Of a DNA stretch of 36,318 nucleotides, positions 1-7,764 are shown one piece after another. A program made the position numbers and the translations under genes. Each line of letters begins with the position of its first letter. Position 1 is the stretch's first letter. The DNA comes from Clostridium sp. Marseille-P2415 (GTDB lineage Bacteria; Bacillota; Clostridia; Lachnospirales; Lachnospiraceae): the NCBI RefSeq assembly GCF_900155545.1, contig NZ_LT732526.1:2272498-2308815 (forward strand). The letters are read 5' to 3'. The notes under the pieces are model-generated. The model saw only the letters and a program-made list of their open reading frames with translations, made no database searches and had not been told where the DNA came from.

Positions 1-326
1 CTCAACCGGGTCTCCTCCAGTGTGAGGTTCCGGTCTATGGTCCACCACATACCGTCTAAGATTTCCAGAAAACCGTGAGGGTCATAACCATTGATGCTTA
101 AACCTCTGGCAAAAGCGCTGTAAATGTGTTCATGGGCATTGATAAAGGCCGGCATGATGACCCCGCCTCTGGCATCAATATATTCTGCATCCGGATATGC
201 CTTTTTTATCTCTTCTGTGGTCCCTGCCTTACGGATCGTCCCCTCTTCTATTGCAACTGCTCCGTTCTCAAAAAACGGATTCTGAGGGTCTCTTGTAATC
301 ATTCTTCCATTCCCGATAATCAGCAT
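1..326 (-). CDS. ssnA: SsnA-type amidohydrolase, N-terminal part (cut by window edge)
   Basis: Only the first ~108 residues are inside the window; the gene continues past base 1. The start is ATG at 326-324, preceded by an AAGGAGAT ribosome-binding site at 333-340. The protein begins MLIIGNGRMITRDPQN and carries the amidohydrolase metal-binding H-x-H motif in NAHEHIYS (H65, H67), followed by a segment with GMWWTIDRNLT. This matches the metal-dependent hydrolase family SsnA, found in the purine/selenium gene cluster of E. coli (ygeW-ygeX-ygeY-ygfK-ssnA-xdhD) and of gut anaerobes. Its exact substrate is not settled; a cyclic amidine or amide derived from purine ring opening is likely. It is divergent from the PAS regulator gene at 655 and shares its control region. 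ygfK or hyuA may lie to the left, outside the window. Confidence 0.85.
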   Translation of the reverse strand, partial: MLIIGNGRMITRDPQNPFFENGAVAIEEGTIRKAGTTEEIKKAYPDAEYIDARGGVIMPAFINAHEHIYSAFARGLSINGYDPHGFLEILDGMWWTIDRNLTLEETRL

Positions 327-500
327 GTTTTTATCTCCTTTTTTTGATTTTCTAATATTATTAAGTAAATTCTTAAAATTTTTCAGTATACAAACCGCAC
401 AGAAACCCTTCCCCCATGCCTGCACTTTATTTTTGCAATCTGCTTATACTTACTCTCTTATTCCACGTTTTTTTATACAGATTACACCATAAATCTCTTG

Positions 501-515
501 ATAGGTACAGTGTAT
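501..515. promoter_or_regulatory. Candidate LysR-type box, ATAG-N7-GTAT
   Basis: The bases ATAGGTACAGTGTAT form a T-N11-A pattern and sit inside a longer inverted repeat, TGATA (499-503) / TATCA (513-517). It resembles the two perfect ATAG-N7-CTAT palindromes at the selenium cluster (22707-22721 and 25837-25851), with one base of the right half-site changed. Operator function is inference. Confidence 0.3.
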
Positions 516-565
516 CATTTCATATAAAGAAATGCAAGCAAAAAATACAAAAAAAATTAGTGAGC

Positions 566-580
566 CTAAAAAATTTTTAG
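566..580. promoter_or_regulatory. 15-bp palindrome CTAAAAAATTTTTAG upstream of the regulator promoter
   Basis: A perfect odd-centred palindrome (CTAAAAA / TTTTTAG around A573) that fits CT-N11-AG. It ends 8 nt before the -35 of the promoter at 589. The identical 15-mer recurs at 25886-25900, next to the selD promoter. The position is typical for an activator or LysR-type site, but no direct evidence of binding exists. Confidence 0.45.
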
Positions 581-588
581 AAAAACTC

Positions 589-616
589 TTGAAATTTAAA
601 TTTTTTATGCTATGAT
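589..616 (+). promoter_or_regulatory. Sigma-A-type promoter of the PAS-HTH regulator gene
   Basis: TTGAAA (589-594), 16-nt spacer, TATGAT (611-616) with an extended -10 TGC at 608-610. Transcription would start near 623, leaving a leader of about 30 nt with the AGGGGG-type ribosome-binding site before ATG at 655. It may drive the whole downstream catabolic series, because no other strong promoter is obvious between these genes. Confidence 0.6.
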
Positions 617-654
617 GGGAATATAAGAAGTTCAGACAAGGGGGAAAGTACCAC

Positions 655-1302
655 ATGGATTCAAAGCTTGAATTACTGATACAGATTGCGCAAGGAGTCG
701 CTGCTCATTTCGGAAACAATTGTGAGGTAGTGATCCATGATTTGAGAAAAGAAGATATCGAGAGTTCCATCGTCTTTATCGAAAATGGCCAGGTAAGCAA
801 CCGGAAGCTGGGGGACGGCCCCTCTGAAATCGTTCTGGAAACATTAAAGAAGAACCCGGACCTTTTAAAAGACCGTCTTTCCTATCTGACAAGGACCGAT
901 GACGGAAGGATTTTAAAATCCAGCACCATGTATATAAGAGGAAAGGATAATACCGTTGACTACATTCTGGCACTTAACTACGACATCACAGGACTGCTTA
1001 CCATTGATAACGCATTAAAGTCCCTTCTCACTACCGCAGAAACAGCGGGCGGGGATAAACAGCCAAAGAAAATCACCCATAATGTTAACGATCTGCTTGA
1101 TACGCTGATCGAACAGTCTGTGGCTTTGGTCGGAAAGCCGGTTGCTCTCATGAGCAAAGACGACAAAGTCACTGCGATCCAGTATTTAAACGATGCCGGA
1201 GCGTTCCTGATCACCAAATCAGGCGACAAGGTATCCAATTATTTCGGCATATCCAAATTCACTCTGTACAGCTATATGGATGCGAATAAAGAAAAGGCAT
1301 GA
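655..1302 (+). CDS. DauR/YheO-family PAS and HTH transcriptional regulator
   Basis: 215 residues. The N-terminal half (about 1-115), including FGNNCEVVIHDL and LGDGPSEIVLETL, is the YheO-like PAS domain. The C-terminal third (about 150-210), with YLNDAGAFLITKSGDKVSNYFGISKFTLYSYMD, is the DauR-type helix-turn-helix. Proteins of this family sense small ligands, and DauR controls D-arginine catabolism in Pseudomonas. Here the gene precedes dpaL and is transcribed in the same direction from the promoter at 589-616, so it is a plausible local regulator of purine or diaminopropionate breakdown. The ligand cannot be read from sequence. A GTG/TTG extension is unlikely because the ATG at 655 has a good ribosome-binding site. 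Confidence 0.85.
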   Translation: MDSKLELLIQIAQGVAAHFGNNCEVVIHDLRKEDIESSIVFIENGQVSNRKLGDGPSEIVLETLKKNPDLLKDRLSYLTRTDDGRILKSSTMYIRGKDNTVDYILALNYDITGLLTIDNALKSLLTTAETAGGDKQPKKITHNVNDLLDTLIEQSVALVGKPVALMSKDDKVTAIQYLNDAGAFLITKSGDKVSNYFGISKFTLYSYMDANKEKA

Positions 1303-1322
1303 TTTCCTTCATGAAGGCAGGC

Positions 1323-1342
1323 GGAGGTCTAATCGGACTTCC
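1323..1342 (+). other. Short hairpin between regulator and dpaL
   Basis: GGAGGTC (1323-1329) pairs with GACTTCC (1336-1342) through 7 bp including one G-U, with a 6-nt loop, followed by the A+T-rich stretch TAATTAAAATT. It could be a weak terminator or attenuator that lowers read-through from the regulator gene into dpaL. The T-run is too poor for a firm call. Confidence 0.3.
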
Positions 1343-1374
1343 TAATTAAAATTAAAAAAGGAGAATGCGTAATT

Positions 1375-2580
1375 ATGAAACCAATTGAATGGGTTGTAAA
1401 CACCATGCCAAAGACCGATGATAAGAACTTGCCGGTCATGGCCCTGGATGAAATCAGGAAAGCGAGAAGCTTTCACGAAAGCTTCCCGCAGTACAGCAGG
1501 ACTCCCCTTGCAAAACTGGATCACATGGCAGATCATCTGGGCCTTGGCCAGGTTTATGTGAAAGACGAATCTTACCGGTTCGGCTTAAATGCCTTTAAGG
1601 TGCTGGGCGGTTCCTTTGCGATCGCAAAGTATATCGCAAAACAGATCGGCAGGGATGTATCAGAGCTTCCTTACAGCGTCCTCACTTCTGACGCTTTAAG
1701 AGAAGAATTCGGCCAGGCCACCTTCTTTACGGCTACCGACGGCAACCACGGACGCGGCGTTGCATGGGCTGCGGGCAAATTAGGCCAGAAGGCAGTCGTC
1801 TACATGCCCAAGGGTTCTACCATGACCCGTTTTCATAACATCAGGGCCGAAGGCGCAGATGTTACCATTGAAGAAGTCAACTATGACGAATGCGTCCGCA
1901 TGGCGGCCGATGCTGCTTCCAAAACAAAGAACGGCGTGGTCGTGCAGGATACCGCCTGGGATGGTTACGAAGAGATTCCTGCCTGGATCATGCAGGGCTA
2001 CGGAACCATGGCAATGGAGGCAGATGAACAGCTGGAAGAATACGGCTGTGACAGACCAACTCATGTATTCATTCAGGCAGGCGTCGGTTCCCTTGCCGGA
2101 GCCGTCCAGGGTTACTTCGCTAACCGCTACCCGGAAAATCCGCCTAAGGTGGTGGTCGTGGAAGCCGATGTTGCTGCCTGCCTCTATAAGGGAGCCAAAG
2201 CCGGCGACGGGAAAATCCGCATCGTGGACGGCGATATGCAGACCATTATGGCCGGCCTTGCCTGCGGCGAGCCAAACACCATTTCCTGGGATATCTTAAA
2301 GAACCACGCGGATGCTTTTGTCTCCGCTCCTGACTGGGCGGCTGCCCTGGGCATGAGAATGCTTGCAGCGCCTGTGAAGGGGGATACACCGGTCACTTCC
2401 GGTGAATCAGGCGCCGCTCCGTTCGGGGTTCTGGCCTGTATCATGAAGCTTGACGAATACAGGGAGTTAAGGGAGCATCTGGGACTTCATGAGGATTCAA
2501 AAGTTCTCCTCTTCTCTACAGAGGGCGATACCGACCCGGACCGTTACAAAGCCATTGTCTGGGAAGGAAAAGAACGATAG
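1375..2580 (+). CDS. dpaL: Diaminopropionate ammonia-lyase (PLP enzyme)
   Basis: 401 residues, close to the 398 of E. coli YgeX. It converts 2,3-diaminopropionate to pyruvate and two ammonia. Family marks: KDESYRFGLNAFKVLGG with the PLP-binding lysine K75, FTATDGNHGRGVAWAAG with acidic residue D122, VVQDTAWDGYEEIPAWIMQGY with D192, GLACGEPN and STEGDTD near the C-terminus. An AAGGAG site lies 11 nt before ATG 1375. It is the first metabolic gene of the series dpaL-ygeY-ygeW-arcC-permease. In anaerobic purine degradation clusters this enzyme is thought to process a diaminopropionate-like ring-opening product to pyruvate; that role is from knowledge of the cluster, not from this sequence. Confidence 0.93.
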   Translation: MKPIEWVVNTMPKTDDKNLPVMALDEIRKARSFHESFPQYSRTPLAKLDHMADHLGLGQVYVKDESYRFGLNAFKVLGGSFAIAKYIAKQIGRDVSELPYSVLTSDALREEFGQATFFTATDGNHGRGVAWAAGKLGQKAVVYMPKGSTMTRFHNIRAEGADVTIEEVNYDECVRMAADAASKTKNGVVVQDTAWDGYEEIPAWIMQGYGTMAMEADEQLEEYGCDRPTHVFIQAGVGSLAGAVQGYFANRYPENPPKVVVVEADVAACLYKGAKAGDGKIRIVDGDMQTIMAGLACGEPNTISWDILKNHADAFVSAPDWAAALGMRMLAAPVKGDTPVTSGESGAAPFGVLACIMKLDEYRELREHLGLHEDSKVLLFSTEGDTDPDRYKAIVWEGKER

Positions 2581-2613
2581 GCAAAATTTTCTTAGTGAAG
2601 ACAAACATTAGCC

Positions 2614-2640
2614 GTTCGATGAGCCAAAGGCCAATTGAAC
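2614..2640 (+). other. Intercistronic hairpin dpaL-ygeY
   Basis: GTTCGAT (2614-2620) pairs with ATTGAAC (2634-2640), and GCC (2623-2625) with GGC (2629-2631) across a 2x2 internal loop and an AAA loop. No T-run follows, so it is not a terminator. It may be an mRNA processing or stability element. Confidence 0.25.
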
Positions 2641-2677
2641 TTCATAAAAAATAAATGATAAACCGGAGGATAGAAAC

Positions 2678-3988
2678 ATGGATTACAGCAAAATCAAAGA
2701 AGCAGCAAAAAACTATGAAGCTGACATGACAAGGTTTTTACGGGACATCGTTAAGTTCCCGGGCGAAAGCTGTGACGAAAAAGCCCACATCGACCGCATT
2801 GCGGAAGAAATGAGAAAGCTTCAGTTCGACAAAGTGGAGATCGACCCAATGGGCAACGTTTTAGGCTACATGGGAACCGGCAGGACCTTAATCGGCTTTG
2901 ACGCCCACATCGACACCGTAGGGATCGGAAATAAGAGCAACTGGAACTTTGATCCATACGAAGGCTATGAGAATGATACGGAAATCGGCGGCCGCGGCGT
3001 ATCCGATCAGTGCGGCGGCATCGTATCAGCCGTTTACGGAGCAAAAATCATAAAGGATTTAGGCCTTTTAAATGACAAATATACCGTACTTGTTACCGGT
3101 ACCGTTCAGGAAGAGGACTGTGACGGACTCTGTTGGCAGTACATCATCAAGGAAGATAAGGTCCGCCCGGAATTCGTTGTTTCCACCGAACCGACCGACG
3201 GCGGCATCTACCGCGGGCAGAGAGGCCGTATGGAGATCCGCATCGACGTGAAAGGCATCTCCTGCCACGGCTCTGCACCGGAGCGCGGCGACAATGCTAT
3301 TTACAAGATGGCTGACATCCTTCAGGATGTGCGCGCTCTCAATGAGAATGACACAGCCGGTGACAAGGAAATAAAAGGCCTTGTGAAAATGCTTGATGAA
3401 AAATACAATCCGGAATGGAAGGAGGCCAACTTCTTAGGCCGCGGTACCGTTACGGTATCTGAGATTTTCTTTACCTCACCAAGCCGCTGTGCAGTCGCCG
3501 ACTCCTGCGCCGTATCCTTAGACCGCCGCATGACAGCAGGCGAGACATGGGAAAGCTGCCTGGAAGAGATCCGTAACCTTCCGAACGTGAAAAAATACGG
3601 GGATGACGTGACTGTTTCCATGTATGAATATTCCCGTCCTTCCTACAAAGGACTTACTTATCCGATCGAATGCTACTTCCCGACCTGGGTCATTCCGGAA
3701 GATCATGCCGTTACCAGGGCATTGGAAGAAGCCTATAAAAATCTATACGGCGATGCAAGGATCGGCGCAGAGGATACACTTAAGATGAGGACCACCCGCC
3801 CTCTTACCGACAAGTGGACCTTCTCCACCAACGGCGTTTCCATCATGGGACGTAACGGAATTCCATGCATCGGCTTCGGACCCGGCGCAGAGGCTCAGGC
3901 CCATGCTCCAAACGAGAAGACATGGAAACAGGATCTGGTGACCTGCGCAGCCGTATACGCCGCACTTCCTGCCGCTTACTGCAAATAA
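2678..3988 (+). CDS. ygeY: YgeY family selenium-metabolism-linked M20 hydrolase
   Basis: 436 residues, an M20/ArgE-DapE type zinc peptidase or amidohydrolase. Visible metal ligands and catalytic residues: FDAHIDTVG (H77, D79), [11 protein letters not shown] (D110), TVQEEDCDG (E145, E146), STEPTDGG (E171) and a late [14 protein letters not shown] histidine. [12 protein letters not shown] belongs to the lid/dimerisation domain. GGAGG lies 8 nt before the ATG. Members of this subfamily occur almost only in clusters with YgeW, DpaL, SsnA and selenium-dependent molybdenum hydroxylases, and are presumed to cleave an amide or carbamoyl intermediate of purine breakdown. The substrate is unproven. Confidence 0.9.
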   Translation: MDYSKIKEAAKNYEADMTRFLRDIVKFPGESCDEKAHIDRIAEEMRKLQFDKVEIDPMGNVLGYMGTGRTLIGFDAHIDTVGIGNKSNWNFDPYEGYENDTEIGGRGVSDQCGGIVSAVYGAKIIKDLGLLNDKYTVLVTGTVQEEDCDGLCWQYIIKEDKVRPEFVVSTEPTDGGIYRGQRGRMEIRIDVKGISCHGSAPERGDNAIYKMADILQDVRALNENDTAGDKEIKGLVKMLDEKYNPEWKEANFLGRGTVTVSEIFFTSPSRCAVADSCAVSLDRRMTAGETWESCLEEIRNLPNVKKYGDDVTVSMYEYSRPSYKGLTYPIECYFPTWVIPEDHAVTRALEEAYKNLYGDARIGAEDTLKMRTTRPLTDKWTFSTNGVSIMGRNGIPCIGFGPGAEAQAHAPNEKTWKQDLVTCAAVYAALPAAYCK

Positions 3989-4121
3989 ATATAATATCCG
4001 CCACCCCTAACAATCATTTTTGCTGTCCGCCCCTCATTCCTTCCCCGGATTAATGCCCGGCAGACGGCACGAAGGATAGATATCAACATAACACAAAGAA
4101 AATCAGGAGGCTTACCACAAC

Positions 4122-5315
4122 ATGAAAACCTTACAGGATTATATCGACAAATTGAATTCCTTAAACTTCAAGGAAATGTATGAAAATGATTTCTTCTTAA
4201 CCTGGGAGAAGACAGACGATGAGCTGGAAGCTGTCTGGACCGTCGCTGACGCTCTCCGTTTCATGAGAGAAAACAACATCTCCACAAAAGTATTTGAAAG
4301 CGGCCTTGGAATCTCCTTATTCCGGGATAATTCCACCCGCACCCGTTTCTCCTTTGCTTCTGCCTGCAACTTACTTGGCCTGGAAGTCCAGGATTTAGAC
4401 GAAGGCAAATCCCAGGTAGCTCACGGCGAGACCGTACGGGAAACAGCCAACATGATTTCCTTCATGGCAGATGTGATCGGCATCCGGGATGATATGTACA
4501 TCGGCAAGGGCAATGCTTACATGCACGAAGTTGCAGATGCTGTCACTCAGGGCCACAAAGACGGCATTTTGGAGCAGAAACCAACCCTGGTGAACTTACA
4601 GTGCGACATCGACCATCCAACCCAGAGCATGGCCGATATGCTGCACATCATCCATGAGTTCGGCGGCCTCGGAAACTTAAAGGGCAAAAAGCTGGCTATG
4701 ACATGGGCTTACTCTCCTTCCTACGGAAAGCCATTATCCGTTCCTCAGGGCGTGATCGGCTTAATGACACGTATGGGCATGGAAGTTGTTTTAGCTCATC
4801 CGGAAGGTTATGAGGTTATGCCGGAAGTGATCGAAGCAGCAAAGAAGAATGCGGAAAAATCCGGCGGTTCCTTCCGCGTATCCAACGATATGGCAGATGC
4901 ATTCAAAGACGCTGATATCGTATATCCAAAGAGCTGGGCACCATTCGCAGCCATGGAAAAGAGAACCGATCTTTACGGCGAAGGCGATACGGAGGGCATC
5001 CGGGCGCTCGAAAAGGAATTGCTGGCTCAGAACGCACAGCACAAGGACTGGTGCTGTACCGAAGAATTAATGAAGGCGACCAAAGACGGCAAAGCGCTTT
5101 ATCTGCACTGCCTGCCGGCTGACATCAACGATGTAAGCTGCGCAGACGGTGAAGTAGAAGCTTCCGTATTCGACCGCTACCGTAATCCGCTATACAAAGA
5201 AGCCAGCTACAAGCCTTATGTGATCGCTGCCATGATCTTCTTAAGCAAATTTGAGAAACCGCAGGAGATCTTAAAGAAGCTGGAAGCCAGAAAGACACCA
5301 AGAATTTTTAAATAA
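4122..5315 (+). CDS. ygeW: YgeW knotted carbamoyltransferase
   Basis: 397 residues, with the aspartate/ornithine carbamoyltransferase fold. The carbamoyl-phosphate-binding motif S-T-R-T-R is at 71-75 (FRDNSTRTRFSF) and HCLPAD begins at residue 329. The length and the segment SQVAHGETVRETANMISFMADVIGIRDD are typical of YgeW, the knotted class whose amino-acceptor substrate is unknown. Next to carbamate kinase, the likely direction is phosphorolysis of a ureido compound to carbamoyl phosphate, which the kinase uses to make ATP. GGAGG lies 11 nt before the ATG. The gap to ygeY (133 nt) holds no clear terminator. Confidence 0.92.
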   Translation: MKTLQDYIDKLNSLNFKEMYENDFFLTWEKTDDELEAVWTVADALRFMRENNISTKVFESGLGISLFRDNSTRTRFSFASACNLLGLEVQDLDEGKSQVAHGETVRETANMISFMADVIGIRDDMYIGKGNAYMHEVADAVTQGHKDGILEQKPTLVNLQCDIDHPTQSMADMLHIIHEFGGLGNLKGKKLAMTWAYSPSYGKPLSVPQGVIGLMTRMGMEVVLAHPEGYEVMPEVIEAAKKNAEKSGGSFRVSNDMADAFKDADIVYPKSWAPFAAMEKRTDLYGEGDTEGIRALEKELLAQNAQHKDWCCTEELMKATKDGKALYLHCLPADINDVSCADGEVEASVFDRYRNPLYKEASYKPYVIAAMIFLSKFEKPQEILKKLEARKTPRIFK

Positions 5316-5404
5316 TTCTATGCCAGGGGGCGCACCTGCAGCCAGCTGGGCGGATACAGGTGTACTTATAACAAAACTGTTTCATCATTGAGGGGTTAAC
5401 ACAA

Positions 5405-6349
5405 ATGGATAAGAAAAAAAGAATCGTTATTGCATTAGGCGGCAATGCTTTGGGCAACACTTTACCAGAGCAGATGACCGCAGTTAAGATCACATCGAAA
5501 GCAATTGTTGATTTGATCGAAGAGGGCTGCGAGGTTGTGGTAGTTCACGGCAACGGCCCCCAGGTCGGCATGATCAACAATGCCATGAGCGCTTTGAGCC
5601 GGGAAGATCCGAACCAGCCAAACACACCTCTCTCCGTCTGCGTAGCCATGAGCCAGGCTTACATCGGCTATGATCTGCAAAATGCTCTGAGAGAAGAACT
5701 GGTAAACAGAGGGCTGATAAATATTCCGGTAACCACCATGATCACCCAAATCCGCGTGGATGAAAATGATCCCGCTTTTAAAAAACCTTCCAAACCCATC
5801 GGCCACTTCATGACTGAGGAGCAGGCTAAGGAAGCAGCTTTCAAATATGGATATGTGACAAAAGAAGACGCAGGACGGGGTTACCGCCGTGTGGTGGCCT
5901 CCCCAAAGCCCGCAGAGATCATTGAGATCGGCGCGATCCGTTCCCTGGTGGAATCCGGACAATTAGTCATCGCCTGCGGCGGCGGCGGCATCCCGGTCAC
6001 CCTTAAGGGGAACCATTTAAAGGGTGCCAGCGCAGTCATTGATAAAGATTTTGCAAGTGAACTGCTTGCTGAGGAACTGGATGCGGATTTCTTAATCATC
6101 CTCACAGCAGTCGAAAAAGCAGCAATAAACTTCGGTAAACCGGAAGAGAAATGGTTGGACGATATTACAACAGACGAAGCCCGCAAGTACATGGAAGACG
6201 GACATTTTGCTCCTGGCTCCATGCTGCCGAAGGTCCAGGCTGCCGTGAAATTCGCAGATTCCAAGAAGGGGCGGCGCGCGCTCATCACTTTGCTGGAAAA
6301 AGCAAAAGAGGGAATCCTGGGAAATACCGGAACTCACATTCATCAGTAA
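5405..6349 (+). CDS. arcC: Carbamate kinase
   Basis: 314 residues, the usual family length. It transfers phosphate from carbamoyl phosphate to ADP, giving ATP, CO2 and ammonia. Motifs: IALGGNAL at the N-terminus, VVHGNGPQVG, KEDAGRGYRRVVASPKP, IACGGGGIPV, and a C-terminal FAPGSMLPKVQAA segment. It follows ygeW by 89 nt with its own GAGGGG ribosome-binding site. Coupled to YgeW it would be the energy-yielding step of the pathway. This copy corresponds to YqeA/ArcC of purine and arginine clusters; no arginine deiminase gene is present here, which favours the purine role. Confidence 0.93.
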   Translation: MDKKKRIVIALGGNALGNTLPEQMTAVKITSKAIVDLIEEGCEVVVVHGNGPQVGMINNAMSALSREDPNQPNTPLSVCVAMSQAYIGYDLQNALREELVNRGLINIPVTTMITQIRVDENDPAFKKPSKPIGHFMTEEQAKEAAFKYGYVTKEDAGRGYRRVVASPKPAEIIEIGAIRSLVESGQLVIACGGGGIPVTLKGNHLKGASAVIDKDFASELLAEELDADFLIILTAVEKAAINFGKPEEKWLDDITTDEARKYMEDGHFAPGSMLPKVQAAVKFADSKKGRRALITLLEKAKEGILGNTGTHIHQ

Positions 6350-6376
6350 ACCTTTCCTAAAGGAGGAACTTTTACA

Positions 6377-7711
6377 ATGAGACAGTCAAAGAAACAATAC
6401 GCTTCTATTTTTGAACTCAACGGCATCCCAAAATTTTCACAGACATTTCCGCTGGCGGTCCAGCACCTGGTAGCCATGATCGTGGGCTGTGTCACTCCCC
6501 CTATTATCGTTGCAAATATCGTCGGTCTGGAAGCAGCGGACCGGGTCATCCTGATCCAGGCCGCTCTGGTCGTGTCCGCATTATCCACCCTGCTTCAGCT
6601 TTTCCCCCTGGGCAAAAAGGACGGGTTCCGCATTGGCTCTGCTCTTCCCGTCATCCTGGGCATCAGCTTTGCCTATGTTCCCAGCATGCAGGCCATTGCC
6701 GCGGATTATGGAATACCGGCTATATTAGGCGCTCAGATCGCAGGCGGCGTCATAGCGTTTCTTGTAGGCATCTGTGTCATGCGCATCCGCAAATTTTTCC
6801 CGCCGCTCATAACAGGAACGGTTGTATTCACCATTGGACTCTCCCTCTACCCTACAGCCATTAACTATATGGCAGGAGGAGCTTCCAATCCTGCCTATGG
6901 TTCCTGGCAGAACTGGACCGTGGCGTTCATCACTCTGGCCGTTGTAACCATTTTAAATCATTTCGGAAAAGGCATTTTCAAACTGGCTTCCATTTTGATC
7001 GGAATTATTGTCGGTTATATCATCGCACTGTTCTTCGGCATGGTAGACTTCGCCAATATCGGAACTGCCGCCATTTTCCAGATCCCCCGGCCGTTTCACT
7101 TCGGCATTGTATTTGAACCGTCATCCTGCATTGCCATCGGCCTCTTATTCGCAATTAACTCTGTTCAGGCAATCGGAGACTTTACGGCAACCACCAGCGG
7201 TTCCATTGACCGGGAACCAACCGATAAGGAGCTTCAGGGAGGCATCATGGGCTACGGCATCACCAATATTTTAGGTGCCATGCTGGGAGGCCTTCCGACC
7301 GCGACCTACAGCCAGAACGTGGGGATCGTAACCACGACTAAGGTCGTTAACCGCTGTGTTATGGGGCTGACCGCAGTCTTTTTGCTGGCTGCCGGTTTCA
7401 TCCCCAAGTTCTCCGCTCTGCTTACCACCATTCCCCAATGCGTTCTGGGCGGTGCCACTGTATCGGTATTTGCCTCCATCGCCATGACCGGGATGAAGCT
7501 GGTAACATCAGAAGAGATGAACTATCGGAATTCTTCCATTGTAGGTCTTGCCGCTGCTCTTGGCATGGGAATTTCCCAGGCAACTGCTGCCCTTCAGTCT
7601 TTCCCGGCCTGGGTTGTTACCATCTTCGGACGTTCTCCGGTGGTTGTGGCAACCATTGTGGCAATCTTCTTAAATATCATTCTTCCGAAAGAAAGCAAAA
7701 AGAATAAATAA
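6377..7711 (+). CDS. NCS2 uracil/xanthine-type purine permease
   Basis: 444 residues with about 12-14 hydrophobic segments. NCS2 marks: the QH pair in TM1 (FPLAVQHLVAMIVG), a TM8 acidic segment (QAIGDFTATTSGS), and the signature SQNVGIVTTTKVVNR in TM9. The sequence is of the xanthine/uric acid:H+ symporter group (UacT/XanQ/PbuX-like) rather than the AzgA group found at 19211. It starts 27 nt after arcC with GGAGG and is the last gene before the terminator at 7713. Xanthine or urate uptake is the expected role given the neighbouring catabolic enzymes; exact specificity cannot be decided by eye. Confidence 0.85.
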   Translation: MRQSKKQYASIFELNGIPKFSQTFPLAVQHLVAMIVGCVTPPIIVANIVGLEAADRVILIQAALVVSALSTLLQLFPLGKKDGFRIGSALPVILGISFAYVPSMQAIAADYGIPAILGAQIAGGVIAFLVGICVMRIRKFFPPLITGTVVFTIGLSLYPTAINYMAGGASNPAYGSWQNWTVAFITLAVVTILNHFGKGIFKLASILIGIIVGYIIALFFGMVDFANIGTAAIFQIPRPFHFGIVFEPSSCIAIGLLFAINSVQAIGDFTATTSGSIDREPTDKELQGGIMGYGITNILGAMLGGLPTATYSQNVGIVTTTKVVNRCVMGLTAVFLLAAGFIPKFSALLTTIPQCVLGGATVSVFASIAMTGMKLVTSEEMNYRNSSIVGLAAALGMGISQATAALQSFPAWVVTIFGRSPVVVATIVAIFLNIILPKESKKNK

Positions 7712-7712
7712 G

Positions 7713-7750
7713 AAAAAGCTGAGGGCCGGTAAAACTTCCCTCAGCTTTTT
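7713..7750. terminator. Bidirectional intrinsic terminator
   Basis: A 13-bp perfect stem, AAAAAGCTGAGGG (7713-7725) / CCCTCAGCTTTTT (7738-7750), with a 12-nt loop. T-runs form on both strands. It lies between the convergent permease (+) and glycogen phosphorylase (-) genes and should end both transcripts. Confidence 0.92.
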
Positions 7751-7764
7751 CACAGCCTTTTTTT

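Larger units (their letters stand above)
327..654. other. Divergent ssnA / regulator control region
   Basis: This 328-bp gene-free stretch is A+T rich compared with its neighbours. It holds the promoter of the regulator gene (589-616), a 15-bp perfect palindrome (566-580), a 13/15 relative of that palindrome closer to ssnA (372-386, CTTAAAATTTTTCAG), and an imperfect ATAG-N7-GTAT inverted repeat (501-515). I could not place a convincing minus-strand promoter for ssnA. An ORF readable on the minus strand at 450-656 is A+T driven and has no protein-like character. Confidence 0.6.
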
